A stretch of DNA of 64,000 nucleotides from Aliiroseovarius crassostreae (GCF_001307765.1 NZ_LKBA01000019.1:248001-312000); one strand, 5' to 3'. Shown: positions 17,999 through 27,736, counted from the first letter of the stretch. A program made the numbers and translations. The notes: generated by a model not told the origin, from the letters alone.

Positions 17999-18700
17999 TT
18001 AGCTTGCGACGCCCTGGTTGTGTTTGCGCGACATGAAGTCCTTGGCCATTTCCACGGCCACAGCAGCGTCACGGCAGTAACCGTCAGCACCGATTGCCTT
18101 GCCGAACTCTTCGTTCAGCGGCGCGCCACCGACCAGAACGGTGTAATCGTCGCGAATGCCTTTTTCGACCATCGCGTCAATCACGACCTTCATATAGGGC
18201 ATGGTGGTGGTCAGCAGGGCCGACATGCCAAGGATGTCCGGCTGCTCTGCTTCCAGCGCTTCCAGATAGTTCTCGACCGGGTTGTTGATGCCCATGTCGT
18301 GCACTTCGAAACCAGCGCCTTCCATCATCATCGACACAAGGTTCTTGCCGATGTCATGAATGTCGCCTTTCACGGTGCCAATCACCATTTTACCCATGCG
18401 CGGGGCACCGGTTTCAGCCAGAAGCGGCTTGAGGATCGACATGCCGGATTTCATTGCGTTGGCTGCCAGAAGCACTTCCGGCACAAAGAGGATACCGTCG
18501 CGGAAATCGGCGCCAACGATGGTCATCCCGGCCACCAGGGCCTCGGTCAGGATGTTGTAGGGCTGCCAGCCGCGTTCCAGCAGAATATTCACACCTTCTT
18601 CGATCTCTTCCTTGAGACCGTCATAAAGGTCGTCGTGCATCTGCTGAACAAGCTCTTCGTCGTTCAACTCGCTCAGGATGATATCTTCTTCGTCCGACAT
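17999..18700 (-). CDS. corrinoid (B12-binding) protein of a methyltransferase system
   Basis: A 233-residue two-domain cobalamin-binding protein. The N-terminal four-helix cap (about 1-90) is followed by a Rossmann B12 domain with the histidine ligand motif GDIHDIGKN and later VLVGGAPLN. This is the layout of MtgC/MttC/MtaC-type proteins and of the B12 module of methionine synthase. The start at 18700 (AAAAGG site) is preferred over an ATG 17 codons upstream. Nearby genes are a DUF1638 protein and, 1.3 kb away, a homocysteine methyltransferase; together they could be a split cobalamin-dependent methionine synthase. Confidence 0.9.
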   Translation of the reverse strand: MSDEEDIILSELNDEELVQQMHDDLYDGLKEEIEEGVNILLERGWQPYNILTEALVAGMTIVGADFRDGILFVPEVLLAANAMKSGMSILKPLLAETGAPRMGKMVIGTVKGDIHDIGKNLVSMMMEGAGFEVHDMGINNPVENYLEALEAEQPDILGMSALLTTTMPYMKVVIDAMVEKGIRDDYTVLVGGAPLNEEFGKAIGADGYCRDAAVAVEMAKDFMSRKHNQGVAS

Positions 18701-18878
18701 GATTGCCTTTTCCCTTGGCTGAAACTCTGCGTTCTTTAACAAATGCGACATAATGGCCGCGTCGGTCTGAACCGATTACGACACTGAGTGCGCTTTCAAC
18801 GACGCGAAGGCAAATGATTTATTCGCATGGAAAACGTGATGTTCTTTCAAATGTTTCTCAAATGTTCTACTGGGGGGT

Positions 18879-19964
18879 ATGGAAAGATCAAAATTCCGAC
18901 AGGTTTCAGCTGATCAGCGCCGCGGACGCGGTGCAACCTGCAATCCGGCAGGGCGGTATGAGGCGTTTGAGCGGGAAAAGATCTGCGATGGATGGGACAT
19001 TCAGCCAGAGCGCAGCTTGCGCACCGAGGTTCATATCGAATCGCCGCGCCAGATCATCACCCGAAACACCTCTCCCGACCTGCCATTTGACCGCTCGATC
19101 AATCCCTATCGGGGGTGCGAACATGGCTGCATCTATTGTTTTGCCCGCCCCAGCCATGCCTATCTGGGCTATTCCCCCGGTTTGGATTTCGAAACCCAGC
19201 TGATCGCCCGGCCAGGCGCCGCAGACCGGCTTGTGGCTGAATTGCGGCGCAAATCTTATCACCCCAAACCGATTGCCATTGGCACCAATACCGATCCCTA
19301 TCAGCCGATCGAACGCGACTATCGGGTGATGCGTGGCATCCTGAACGTGCTGTTGGAACACCGACACCCGGTCACAATCGTGACCAAAGGGTGCTTGATC
19401 GAGCGGGATCTGGACCTGTTGTCGGAACTCGCCCGGTTGAACCTCGTGCATGTGGGTGTCTCGCTGACCACGCTGGACCCGCATGTATCGCGCCGGATGG
19501 AGCCGCGCGTGCCGGGACCAAAACGGCGCCTTGCTATGATCTCGGCCCTTGCCAGCGCCGGGATCCCCACTCGGGTCATGGTGGCACCCGTGGTGCCGGC
19601 GCTGACCGATCACGAGCTTGAAGCGATCCTGACCGCCAGCCGAAAGGCCGGTACCATGGCCGCGAGCTATATCCTGCTGCGCTTGCCAGAGGAGGTGTCC
19701 CCGTTGTTTCAGGACTGGCTGCTTGAGGCGTTTCCCGACCGCGCCGCGCGGGTGATGGGGCGGATGCGTGACATGCGAGGGGGCAGGGAATATCACGCTG
19801 CGTTCACACAGCGCATGGTCGGGCAGGGTGAATATGCCCGCCTTCTGTCTCATCGGTTCCGGATTGCCTGTCGCCGGTTGGGTTTTGTCCGGGAGCTGCC
19901 CGCGCTATCCTGCGCGCAGTTCCGGGTTCCACCAAAATCCGGTGATCAGTTGTCTCTGTTCTGA
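18879..19964 (+). CDS. PA0069-family radical SAM protein
   Basis: A 361-residue radical SAM protein. The cluster motif is CEHGCIYC near residue 86, followed by FARPSHAYLG, which is typical of the SplB-like PA0069 family. IGTNTDPYQPIE and VTKGCLIERD are further family motifs. Function is unknown; relatedness to spore photoproduct lyase suggests a DNA link. A near-match to the alphaproteobacterial LexA box (GTTT-N7-GTTC, 18853-18867) overlaps the leader, hinting at SOS control, but one base differs from the consensus. The gene is divergent from the corrinoid gene. Confidence 0.88.
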   Translation: MERSKFRQVSADQRRGRGATCNPAGRYEAFEREKICDGWDIQPERSLRTEVHIESPRQIITRNTSPDLPFDRSINPYRGCEHGCIYCFARPSHAYLGYSPGLDFETQLIARPGAADRLVAELRRKSYHPKPIAIGTNTDPYQPIERDYRVMRGILNVLLEHRHPVTIVTKGCLIERDLDLLSELARLNLVHVGVSLTTLDPHVSRRMEPRVPGPKRRLAMISALASAGIPTRVMVAPVVPALTDHELEAILTASRKAGTMAASYILLRLPEEVSPLFQDWLLEAFPDRAARVMGRMRDMRGGREYHAAFTQRMVGQGEYARLLSHRFRIACRRLGFVRELPALSCAQFRVPPKSGDQLSLF

Positions 19965-20029
19965 GGGGGAATGACAAAAGGACCCGAGCAGCCGCACGGA
20001 TCCTCTCCTGAATTTGAAATCCGGTGGTG

Positions 20030-21046
20030 TCAGCCGCGGCGGCGGCGCCCGCGGCGGGCGGGTGCCCCGTCATCCTCTCCGGTGCCGTCAGACGCAGATG
20101 AGAACCCACCAAGCTTTTCCGCGATCTCTTCCAGCGTCGGGCGGGTATCGCCTTTCGGACGGGTTTCAAGCGCCTCGCGCATGGCGCGCAGATGCTCCGC
20201 CGTGGTGCCGCAGCAGCCGCCGATAATACGTGCGCCGCAATCGCGGGCAATCACCGCGTAATCCCCCATCAGGTCCGGGGTGCCGTCATAGTGGATATGA
20301 CCATCTACATATTTCGGAATGCCCGCATTGCCCTTGGCAATAATTGGGCGTTCCGTGCCCTGAGCGGCAAAGCCCAGAACCGTGCGAAGCAGGTCTGCGG
20401 CTCCCACGCCGCAATTGGCTCCGAACGCAATCGGCGGGTTGGGCAGGCTTTCGACCTTCAGCGCCAGATCAGCTGAGGTCACACCCATCATGGTGCGCCC
20501 GGCCGTGTCAAAACTCATCGTGCCGCACCAGGCCATGCCTGCCAGCTCAGCCGCCTTTGCAGCCGCTTTGTATTCGTCGAAGGCCGAGATCGTCTCAACC
20601 CAAAGCACGTCAGCGCCACCGGCTTTCAGACCTTCGGCCTGTTCGTGGAACATTTCGACCGCGCCATCAAAGGTCAGGCTGCCCATCGGTTCCATGATTT
20701 CACCGGTCGGGCCAACCGACCCGGCCACGATCACCTTGCGGCCCGAGGCATCCGCGATCTCACGGCCCAGCTCGGCCGCTGCCTTGTTCAGTTCGAAAAC
20801 GCGCTTTTCTGCCCCGTGCAGTTTCAGGCGTGATGCGTTGCCACCGAATGAGTTGGTCAGGAAAATGTCCGATCCGGCGTCGACGGCGCCGGCATACAGC
20901 GCACGGATCTTGTCCTGCTCGTCCACATTCCAAAGCTCCGGTGCATCGCCCGATGTCAGTCCCATGTTGAACAGGGTGGTGCCGGTTGCGCCATCCGCCA
21001 TCAACCAGTCACGTTCTGCAAGCAACTCTGTCAGCGCATCTGCCAT
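20030..21046 (-). CDS. bmt: homocysteine/betaine-homocysteine S-methyltransferase
   Basis: A 338-residue Pfam S-methyl_trans enzyme. The Zn-binding cysteines are in GANCGVG and GGCCGTT, and the N-terminal barrel motif is DGATGTTLF. It moves a methyl group to homocysteine to make methionine, either from betaine or from a methyl-corrinoid protein. The start at 21046 gives the normal MADALTELL N-terminus. The tail of about 40 residues is low-complexity and ends in an arginine run. The nearby corrinoid protein and DUF1638 gene support use in a split B12-dependent methionine synthase; no direct evidence distinguishes the methyl donor. Confidence 0.88.
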   Translation of the reverse strand: MADALTELLAERDWLMADGATGTTLFNMGLTSGDAPELWNVDEQDKIRALYAGAVDAGSDIFLTNSFGGNASRLKLHGAEKRVFELNKAAAELGREIADASGRKVIVAGSVGPTGEIMEPMGSLTFDGAVEMFHEQAEGLKAGGADVLWVETISAFDEYKAAAKAAELAGMAWCGTMSFDTAGRTMMGVTSADLALKVESLPNPPIAFGANCGVGAADLLRTVLGFAAQGTERPIIAKGNAGIPKYVDGHIHYDGTPDLMGDYAVIARDCGARIIGGCCGTTAEHLRAMREALETRPKGDTRPTLEEIAEKLGGFSSASDGTGEDDGAPARRGRRRRG

Positions 21047-21312
21047 ATTGGTCTCCGATCTTTGCGAGGCGACCGCCGCGCGTAAACTTGGGGGCATCTG
21101 CCCGCCAGATTGTCTGTTGCGTGCTACCTGCCACGGATTTCGTGACAGCGCAAATTCATTCCGTTCATCGAGATGATGAAGACCGTTTTATATCGGGTTT
21201 TATGCCGGTTTTATACCGGGCCAGCTTTACGCCTGAGTGGAGGCGCGTCAGGTCTGGGTCATGCAGGCAAACCAATGGGGGTGGCGGGGGTGTTCCCCGT
21301 TCACTGTCGGTA

Positions 21313-23310
21313 TCACCGTGGTCGCGAGATTTCGCGCATCACATCCAGTGCGCCCATCACTAGATCGCATCGCTTTGGCGCCGCCGCATAAAGCGTTTCC
21401 CAATTGGGGGCAAAACACGTCTTGAACTGGCGTAGTCCGGCCGCCCCGGTGATCCGGTCCAGCCGCTCGCGAAGCCAGTGAAACACTTTGGGCTCGGTGG
21501 ATTGTTTTTCATATGGCACCGCAGCCAGCGACAGGCGGTCATACCCTTCTGACGCAGCCTGCCGGATGGCCGCGACCAGCAGGAGATGCATTGTGCCATC
21601 CGGTGCCTTGGCACCCATGCGCATGAGGTCCAGAACCTGCTCCTGCGCGTTTTTATGCAGGGTGATGAAACCGACCAACTGGTTGTTCTGATAAGCGAGA
21701 AAGACCTGGGCATAGGGCAGGGTGGCTGGGGACCAGACGCCCATGGAAAACCCTCTTTGGTCGCCGCGATCAGTGCTCCAAGCCTCGGCAATATCGTTCA
21801 TATCCGCGATCGGCAGATTGCCGCCGCCCAACTGCACCCGCAGTCCGGCTTTTTCAGCCTGCCTCAGTTTTCGGCGCAATTGGCGGCGTTCGGCCCCCGC
21901 GGTGGTAAAGATCTGCGGATTGAGCCATGCTTCGCGCGCGATGGGCAGGGTTTTCCATCCGTTTTTGCGGGCCAGAGCGGCAAAGCGCGGTCCGATCTTG
22001 TAGAGAAATGGCGCGCGATACTTTTCCTGAGCAAGGCAATGTGCCTGCCGCAGGTAATCCTTTGTGATGCTGACCGGTGTCAGAGGGTCTGACAAAAGGA
22101 TGAGGCTTTGCCCCGACAATTTTCCCATTCCTGTTGAGACCGGACCCGCCGTTTCACCTGCGCATTCAACTGCGGCCAGGTTGCCGTGACGCAGCAGCGC
22201 GGTCTCGGCGCGCGGGGCGTTTGCCACCTGATGATGTAGGTGGGCGGGCAGTTGGGGCGCGCGCGCTATGGGGGTGATCCTGGCGGATTGGGGGGTGTCA
22301 CTGTCGCGGCGCGCAGCTTTGCGTGGCCCTCGTACCGTCACAACAGCGGCGATCAGCGCGGGGATCGCATAATATACGGCCCGAAAGGCGAGGATGCCGG
22401 CCAGGACCGGCTCTTGCTCCAGATGAGGGAGCAGGGCCAGAAGGGTCAGTTCAAATGGCCCGACCCCGCCGGGAGTGCCGGAGATCAGTCCAGCCCCGAG
22501 TGCGACGAGATAAGCGGCCATCAGCGGCAGGATCCCGATGGTGCAGTTTTCCGGCAATATCACCCAGAGGGCCGCACCTGCCGCCATGGTATCAAGGGCG
22601 GCCAGAGCCACAAAGGCGGCCATGGCGCGCAGGGGAGGAATATTGAAACGCGACAAAAGGGCGGGGCGCCAGAGGGACAGGGTCATGAGAAGGCCTGCCC
22701 CGCCAAATGCCCCCCAGCCCAGGGGGCGGATCCAGTGGATGCCGGCAAGCTCAACCGGAATGAGCAGGAGGAACACAGCGGTCACCACCGCCCAGGCGGA
22801 GAGGAAGGACAGGGCCACCATCATCGAGATGTGCATTGCCCTGAGCAAAGTCAGCTCCGGCAGCATGCGCCATCGCACGAAGGCAGAACTGATCACGCCA
22901 AACCCAACGGTTTGGGAGAGGGCGATTGCGGTTGCCCCCGATATCTGCGCCTCTCGGGAGGCGATGGGTGTGCCGATCAATCGATGCACCACGCGGTCAT
23001 ATCTCCCCACGGCCCAGAAGGAGATCGCGGAAAGCAGGGCTGCCCCCACCCATTGATGGGGCTGAACCGTCACGAGAGAGGCTTGGATATAAGCATAATC
23101 AAGCCCCGCGATCCGGTCCCACAGGAGGGCAACGATGGCCACGGCAAACCCGAGCGGCAGCAACTGGCGGACCAGCAGGCGGATCAGGTCCAGCCCGGTC
23201 TCCTCAGCCGGCTGCATTATACGCGATGGAAACTCCGCCACCGGGCGCGCGCGCTGTGAGCGTTTTCGAAGTTTCAGGATATGTCTGTTGTGTTTTTTCA
23301 CGTCGCTCAT
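21313..23310 (-). CDS. MprF-like phosphatidylglycerol lysyltransferase-domain protein
   Basis: A 665-residue integral membrane protein. The N-terminal half (to about 340) has around eight transmembrane segments of the lysylphosphatidylglycerol flippase type (LDYAYIQASL, GTPGGVGPFELTLLALL). The C-terminal half is a cytosolic DUF2156 GNAT-like transferase domain, as in MprF. MprF enzymes add an amino acid from aminoacyl-tRNA to phosphatidylglycerol and flip the lipid. The amino acid used here cannot be told. Start at 23310 chosen from the MSDVKK N-terminus. The upstream gap to the divergent side is free of genes. Confidence 0.82.
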   Translation of the reverse strand: MSDVKKHNRHILKLRKRSQRARPVAEFPSRIMQPAEETGLDLIRLLVRQLLPLGFAVAIVALLWDRIAGLDYAYIQASLVTVQPHQWVGAALLSAISFWAVGRYDRVVHRLIGTPIASREAQISGATAIALSQTVGFGVISSAFVRWRMLPELTLLRAMHISMMVALSFLSAWAVVTAVFLLLIPVELAGIHWIRPLGWGAFGGAGLLMTLSLWRPALLSRFNIPPLRAMAAFVALAALDTMAAGAALWVILPENCTIGILPLMAAYLVALGAGLISGTPGGVGPFELTLLALLPHLEQEPVLAGILAFRAVYYAIPALIAAVVTVRGPRKAARRDSDTPQSARITPIARAPQLPAHLHHQVANAPRAETALLRHGNLAAVECAGETAGPVSTGMGKLSGQSLILLSDPLTPVSITKDYLRQAHCLAQEKYRAPFLYKIGPRFAALARKNGWKTLPIAREAWLNPQIFTTAGAERRQLRRKLRQAEKAGLRVQLGGGNLPIADMNDIAEAWSTDRGDQRGFSMGVWSPATLPYAQVFLAYQNNQLVGFITLHKNAQEQVLDLMRMGAKAPDGTMHLLLVAAIRQAASEGYDRLSLAAVPYEKQSTEPKVFHWLRERLDRITGAAGLRQFKTCFAPNWETLYAAAPKRCDLVMGALDVMREISRPR

Positions 23311-23488
23311 GAAGCCTGCCTGCCGTTTGATCAGGCCCATCCCGATCAGCCTCCCGGCCTGTGCCACTGTGTGGGCTGGGAGCAAACAGGTCGTTAACAG
23401 ATCAATTTATAGGTAGATTTTCATAGGCCTGGGGCAGGGGGCTCATATCCTGATCGGGTCCTGATCGGGCCTTTTCGGACCAGATATA

Positions 23489-23518
23489 AAAAAGGCGCCC
23501 CGAGCGGGACGCCTTTTT
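23489..23518. terminator. bidirectional terminator after the ATPase zeta gene
   Basis: The stem AAAGGCG(C/T)CCC pairs with GGG(A/C)CGCCTTT and has A and T runs on both sides, so it can end transcription from both strands. It lies 17 bp beyond the DUF1476 stop. Confidence 0.8.
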
Positions 23519-23534
23519 GAACTGTGTGGGCCGC

Positions 23535-23846
23535 TTACGCGTTGCCCATCATCTCTTCTTTGACCTGTGCCAGGATCTCGGCGCGTTTGGCGCGGACCTC
23601 TTCGGCGGTCACCGTGTTCAGGTCGCCCACAACCTTGCGCACGACGTCCTCATGGCCAGCCTCTTCGAAATCGGCAACGATGACTTCTTTTGCATAGGCT
23701 TCGGCCTCATCGCCGGTCTTGCCCATTTTCTCGGCTGCCCACAGGCCAAGCTTTTTGTTGGCGCGCGCCTCGGCTTTGAAGATCATTTCTTCGTCATGAG
23801 CAAACTTGGCTTCAAAAGCTGTTTCGCGGTCGTCAAAAGTGGTCAT
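23535..23846 (-). CDS. F1Fo ATPase inhibitor zeta subunit (DUF1476)
   Basis: A 103-residue alphaproteobacterial zeta subunit, which inserts an inhibitory N-terminal helix into F1 and blocks ATP hydrolysis. The inhibitory N-terminus MTTFDDRETAFEAKFAHDEE and the body ARRNKKLGLWAAE-type helix (here ARANKKLGLWAAEKMG) are typical. Start at 23846. It is transcribed away from purC across a 240-bp gap that carries both promoters. The ATP synthase genes themselves are elsewhere. Confidence 0.92.
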   Translation of the reverse strand: MTTFDDRETAFEAKFAHDEEMIFKAEARANKKLGLWAAEKMGKTGDEAEAYAKEVIVADFEEAGHEDVVRKVVGDLNTVTAEEVRAKRAEILAQVKEEMMGNA

Positions 23847-24086
23847 TCCGGTTTCCCTATCCTTGGGTGAATACTCTGTTGTCTTTGATATGCCAATCGC
23901 GGGCCTGTCTCGCAACCCCGCTAGCGCTCTCAACGGCAGGAAATTGCATTTGTTTTGACAAGAATAGCAGGAAACACGGGATAATTCTGCCCAATTCTTG
24001 CCTCAGCGCATGGAAATGCGTATAGCGCGTGCAACAGGCAGGAGTCGCGTGGCTCCTGCAGGCTGCACTTCAATGGCGGAGATCCC

Positions 24087-24851
24087 ATGGCACGGCGCAA
24101 AAAACTTTACGAAGGCAAGGCAAAGGTTCTGTATGAAGGGCCGGAAGCGGGCACTCTGGTGCAGTATTTCAAGGACGATGCCACAGCGTTCAATGCCGAG
24201 AAAAGGGACGTGATCGAAGGCAAGGGGGTGCTGAACAACCGCCTGTCCGAATTCTTCATGAACGGCCTGACCCAGATCGGTGTGCCAAACCATTTCATCA
24301 AGCGCCTGAATATGCGTGAGCAACTGATCCGCGCGGCCGAAATCGTGCCGTTGGAAGTGATTGTCCGCAATTTCGCCGCGGGCTCCATGGCCAAGCGCCT
24401 CGGGCTTGAGGAAGGCACCAAACTGCCGCGCCCGATTGTCGAGTTTTCCTATAAGGATGATGCGCTTGGCGACCCGCTGGTGCCGGAAGAATATATCATG
24501 GCGTTCGGCTGGGCCTCGCAGCAGGAGTTGGGAGAAATCGTCGACATGGCGCTGCGCGTGAACGACTATCTCTCTGGTGTTATGTTTGGTGTTGGCATCA
24601 AGCTGATTGATTTCAAGATCGAATTCGGTCGGGTCTATGATGGCGATTTCCCGCGTCTGATCCTGGCGGATGAAATCAGCCCCGACAGCTGCCGCCTTTG
24701 GGATATCGAGACCGGGCAGAAGCTCGACAAGGATGTGTTCCGCCGTGATCTGGGCAGCCTGACGGATGCCTATACGGAAGTGGCCCGTCGCTTGGGGGTG
24801 CTGCCCTCGAACGTGACCCATGCCAACACCAAACCGACCCTGATCAACTGA
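24087..24851 (+). CDS. purC: phosphoribosylaminoimidazole-succinocarboxamide synthase
   Basis: A 254-residue SAICAR synthetase, which joins aspartate to CAIR in purine synthesis. It has the ATP-binding [12 protein letters not shown] start, [14 protein letters not shown] segment, [13 protein letters not shown] and the DFKIEFG motif, and ends in the expected region. The first of the purC-purS-purQ run. A hairpin (24860-24890) without a T run follows its stop and may modulate readthrough to purS. Confidence 0.97.
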   Translation: MARRKKLYEGKAKVLYEGPEAGTLVQYFKDDATAFNAEKRDVIEGKGVLNNRLSEFFMNGLTQIGVPNHFIKRLNMREQLIRAAEIVPLEVIVRNFAAGSMAKRLGLEEGTKLPRPIVEFSYKDDALGDPLVPEEYIMAFGWASQQELGEIVDMALRVNDYLSGVMFGVGIKLIDFKIEFGRVYDGDFPRLILADEISPDSCRLWDIETGQKLDKDVFRRDLGSLTDAYTEVARRLGVLPSNVTHANTKPTLIN

Positions 24852-24859
24852 TCCCTTTC

Positions 24860-24890
24860 CGGCGCCCCGGCAAAACGCGTGGGGGCGCCG
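24860..24890 (+). other. intercistronic hairpin between purC and purS
   Basis: CGGCGCCCC pairs with GGGGCGCCG over a 13-base loop. No T run follows (CAACACC), so it is more likely an mRNA-stability or attenuating hairpin than a full terminator. Confidence 0.6.
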
Positions 24891-24956
24891 CAACACCTAA
24901 ATCCCGGGCAAAATTCGTGCAGAGTTTTGGTCCAGCGCTAAGAGAAGGAAGTGCAG

Positions 24957-25187
24957 ATGAAAGTCCGTGTAGACGTGATGCTGAAAACCGGCGTTCTTGA
25001 CCCGCAAGGCGAGGCCGTGCGCCATGCGCTTGGCAATCTGGGGTTTGACGGCGTGGAAAAGGTGCGTCAGGGCAAGGTGATCGAGCTGGATGTGGCCGAG
25101 GGCACGTCGGAAGATCAGATCAAGGATATGTGCGAAAAGCTGCTCGCCAATACCGTGATCGAAAACTACGCCATTCAGGTGCTGTGA
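24957..25187 (+). CDS. purS: phosphoribosylformylglycinamidine synthase subunit PurS
   Basis: A 76-residue PurS that bridges PurL and PurQ. It has MKVRVDVMLK, DPQGEAVRHAL and GKVIELDV, all conserved. The ATG at 24957 follows an AGAAGGAA ribosome site; a GTG six bases earlier is also in frame but less likely. The stop overlaps the purQ start by one base (TGATG). Confidence 0.95.
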   Translation: MKVRVDVMLKTGVLDPQGEAVRHALGNLGFDGVEKVRQGKVIELDVAEGTSEDQIKDMCEKLLANTVIENYAIQVL

Positions 25188-25855
25188 TGAAAGCGGGGGT
25201 CATTGTATTTCCGGGTTCGAACTGCGACCGCGATCTTGCGGTGGCGTTTGAGCGGGCCGGCGCCGATGTGACGATGATCTGGCACAAGGACACGGACCTG
25301 CCCGAGGGGCTGGATATTGTGGGCGTGCCGGGGGGCTTCTCTTTTGGGGATTACCTGCGTTGCGGCGCCATTGCGGCGCAGTCGCCGATCACCAGATCGC
25401 TGATCAAACACACCGAGCGTGGTGGTTATGCAATCGGGATCTGCAACGGGTTCCAGGTGCTGACTGAAACCGGCATTCTGCCCGGTGCCCTGATGCGCAA
25501 TTCGAACCTTAAGTTCATCTGCAAACCGATTGGCTTGAAAGTGGAAACCACGGATTGTGATTTCACCGCCGGCTATGAGCAGGGGCAGGAAATCACCGTG
25601 CCGGTTGCGCATCATGACGGCAATTACACCGTGACGGATGAAAAGCTCGCGCAGCTGCGTGACGAGGGGCGGATTGCCTTTACCTATACCGACAATCCCA
25701 ATGGTTCGACCGGCGACATCGCCGGGGTGATTTCCAAAAACCGTCGCGTCCTTGGTATGATGCCGCACCCGGAGCGCTGCGTGGACAAACTGCATGGCGG
25801 CACCGATGGGGTGGCAATGTTCCGCTCGTTGGTGGACGCCGTGGTGGCTGTTTAA
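25187..25855 (+). CDS. purQ: phosphoribosylformylglycinamidine synthase subunit PurQ
   Basis: A 222-residue class I glutamine amidotransferase that supplies ammonia to PurL. The nucleophile Cys is in GICNGFQVL, and the catalytic His-Glu pair is in MMPHPERCVD. It starts immediately at the purS stop. purL is not in this window, so it must be elsewhere. Confidence 0.96.
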   Translation: MKAGVIVFPGSNCDRDLAVAFERAGADVTMIWHKDTDLPEGLDIVGVPGGFSFGDYLRCGAIAAQSPITRSLIKHTERGGYAIGICNGFQVLTETGILPGALMRNSNLKFICKPIGLKVETTDCDFTAGYEQGQEITVPVAHHDGNYTVTDEKLAQLRDEGRIAFTYTDNPNGSTGDIAGVISKNRRVLGMMPHPERCVDKLHGGTDGVAMFRSLVDAVVAV

Positions 25856-25900
25856 GCGGATCGTCTTGTGACCCCCGGCCATGGCGCGTAAACTTGCGCC

Positions 25901-27691
25901 ATGGCGGACAACACCCAGAAACGCACCCAGAAATTGATGACTGATGCTCCCACTCCGCGCCCTGGGGTCTCTCTCAGGGGACGGTTGGCGCTTTTGGCCC
26001 TGGTCAGTCTGGCCGCTGCGGTTATTTTCTTCTCCAATCGTTGGTTGACCGAACGCTATACCGAAACCACCCGTAACCAGGCTGAACTGCGGGTGGCGCT
26101 TTATTCCGGCAATCTGATCAGCGAATTGCAACGTAATTCTGTTGTGCCTCTTCTGTTGTCGCGCGATCCGGCCCTGATTAACGCCTTGAATTCCGGGGAT
26201 TTTTCCCATAGTTCTGCCCGGCTGATTTCATATCTGGATGAGATTGAGGCAAAGTCGCTTGTGCTTTTGGATGGAGATGGGCGGATTGTTGCGGCGACCA
26301 CCCGGGAAACGCTTGGGGAAAGCCATCGTTCGGAGCCGCATTTCGTGGATGCGCTGCGCAGCTCTGAAACCGTGTTCTCGGCGGTGCCGACCGAGGCGGG
26401 GGCCTATGAATTCACCTATTCGCGCAAGATTGAAGCCGGCAACAAGGTGATTGGCGTGATTGTGGTCGAGGTCGACCTGCGCAAGTTTGAAAAAAGCTGG
26501 GCCGGAATCTCGGACGCTGTTCTGGTGACCAATTCCGAAGGGAATGTGATCCTAGCGACCGAATCCCGCTGGCGTGGCAAGCCAGAGAATGAAGCGCTGG
26601 AGGCGGTCCCGGCAATGGCCGCGATCCGGCGCAATTTCCGTAATTCTGCCGAATGGACCGCGCTGCCCTCGGAAATGCTGTTCCTGGGGGAAGCGGTGAT
26701 GCGGCAGGAAGCGCGGGTCCCGTTTCAGGGCTGGCGCATTGCGTCTTTCACCTCATACGCCTCGGTGCGTGAAAAGGTGAACGCGGTTCTGTCCCTGGAA
26801 ATCATGGCCTTTGCCATGCTGCTGTCGCTGACCTTTTACCTGATCAGCCGCCGGGCCCAGTTCAGATCGGTTCGCTTTGCGCAGGAATCAGCGGATTTGC
26901 GGTTGCTGAACAATCAGTTGCAGCGCGAAATTGCCGAACGTCAAAGGGCTGAGAAGAACCTGCAAGTGGCTGAGCAGACACTGGCGCAAAGCTCGAAACT
27001 TGCCGCCCTTGGCGAAATGTCCGCAGCCGTCAGCCATGAGCTGAACCAGCCTCTGGCGGCGATGAAAACCTATCTTGCGGGGGCCAAGCTGCTGCTGCAA
27101 CGCAAACGGCCTGACGAAGCCCTGTCCAGTTTCCAGCGCATTGATGATCTGATTGAACGTATGGGCGCCATCACCAAGCAGCTGAAATCCTATGCGCGCA
27201 AAGGGGGCGACGCGTTTGAACCGATGGATGTGCGCGAATGTGTGTCTTCCGCGCTGTCGATGATGGAGCCACAACTGAAAAGCCGTGAGGTGCGCATCAC
27301 CCGCAATATTCCACGAGATCCGGTCATGGTGATGGGGGATCGGTTACGGCTTGAACAGGTGCTGATCAATCTGATGCGCAATGCGATTGACGCCACCAAG
27401 ACTATCGACGCGCCGCAGGTTGATATTATCGTCAGCCGCGGGGATTACGCGTTGATTTCGGTGCGCGACAATGGCGATGGGGTGACGGATCTCGACAATC
27501 TGTTTGAGCCTTTCTACACCACCAAAGCCCCCGGAGACGGGGTTGGGCTTGGCCTTGCGATCTCCTCCGGCATTGTCAATGATTTCGGTGGGCGGTTAAT
27601 TGCTCGTAATGGTCAGGATGGCGGTGCGGTGTTTGAAGTCGAGCTGCCACTGCTGAAAGAAGTCGACAGTGATATTGAAGCCGCCGAATAA
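25901..27691 (+). CDS. dctB: DctB-like C4-dicarboxylate sensor kinase
   Basis: A 596-residue membrane sensor kinase. A first membrane segment (about residues 28-45) and a second (about 300-320) enclose a double-PAS-type (dCACHE) periplasmic sensor with the DctB-like region LLSRDPALINALN. The dimerisation helix has the phospho-His in VSHELNQPLAA, and the ATPase part has NLMRNAIDAT and GVGLGLAIS. It is followed within 45 bp by the DctD-like regulator gene. C4-dicarboxylate sensing is the family role; the ligand here is inferred. Confidence 0.85.
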   Translation: MADNTQKRTQKLMTDAPTPRPGVSLRGRLALLALVSLAAAVIFFSNRWLTERYTETTRNQAELRVALYSGNLISELQRNSVVPLLLSRDPALINALNSGDFSHSSARLISYLDEIEAKSLVLLDGDGRIVAATTRETLGESHRSEPHFVDALRSSETVFSAVPTEAGAYEFTYSRKIEAGNKVIGVIVVEVDLRKFEKSWAGISDAVLVTNSEGNVILATESRWRGKPENEALEAVPAMAAIRRNFRNSAEWTALPSEMLFLGEAVMRQEARVPFQGWRIASFTSYASVREKVNAVLSLEIMAFAMLLSLTFYLISRRAQFRSVRFAQESADLRLLNNQLQREIAERQRAEKNLQVAEQTLAQSSKLAALGEMSAAVSHELNQPLAAMKTYLAGAKLLLQRKRPDEALSSFQRIDDLIERMGAITKQLKSYARKGGDAFEPMDVRECVSSALSMMEPQLKSREVRITRNIPRDPVMVMGDRLRLEQVLINLMRNAIDATKTIDAPQVDIIVSRGDYALISVRDNGDGVTDLDNLFEPFYTTKAPGDGVGLGLAISSGIVNDFGGRLIARNGQDGGAVFEVELPLLKEVDSDIEAAE

Positions 27692-27736
27692 GGTGGCCAT
27701 ATGAATGCAGTGCCCGAGAGGGAAAGAGGAGTGGTC

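Noticed and set aside
21047-21312. Riboswitch upstream of the homocysteine methyltransferase gene
   Set aside because: The 266-bp gap might suit a SAM or SAH riboswitch, but I could not match a consensus core, so none is called.
22240-23259. 339-codon plus-strand frame over the MprF-like gene
   Set aside because: Gly/Gln-rich shadow of a membrane-protein gene on the other strand.
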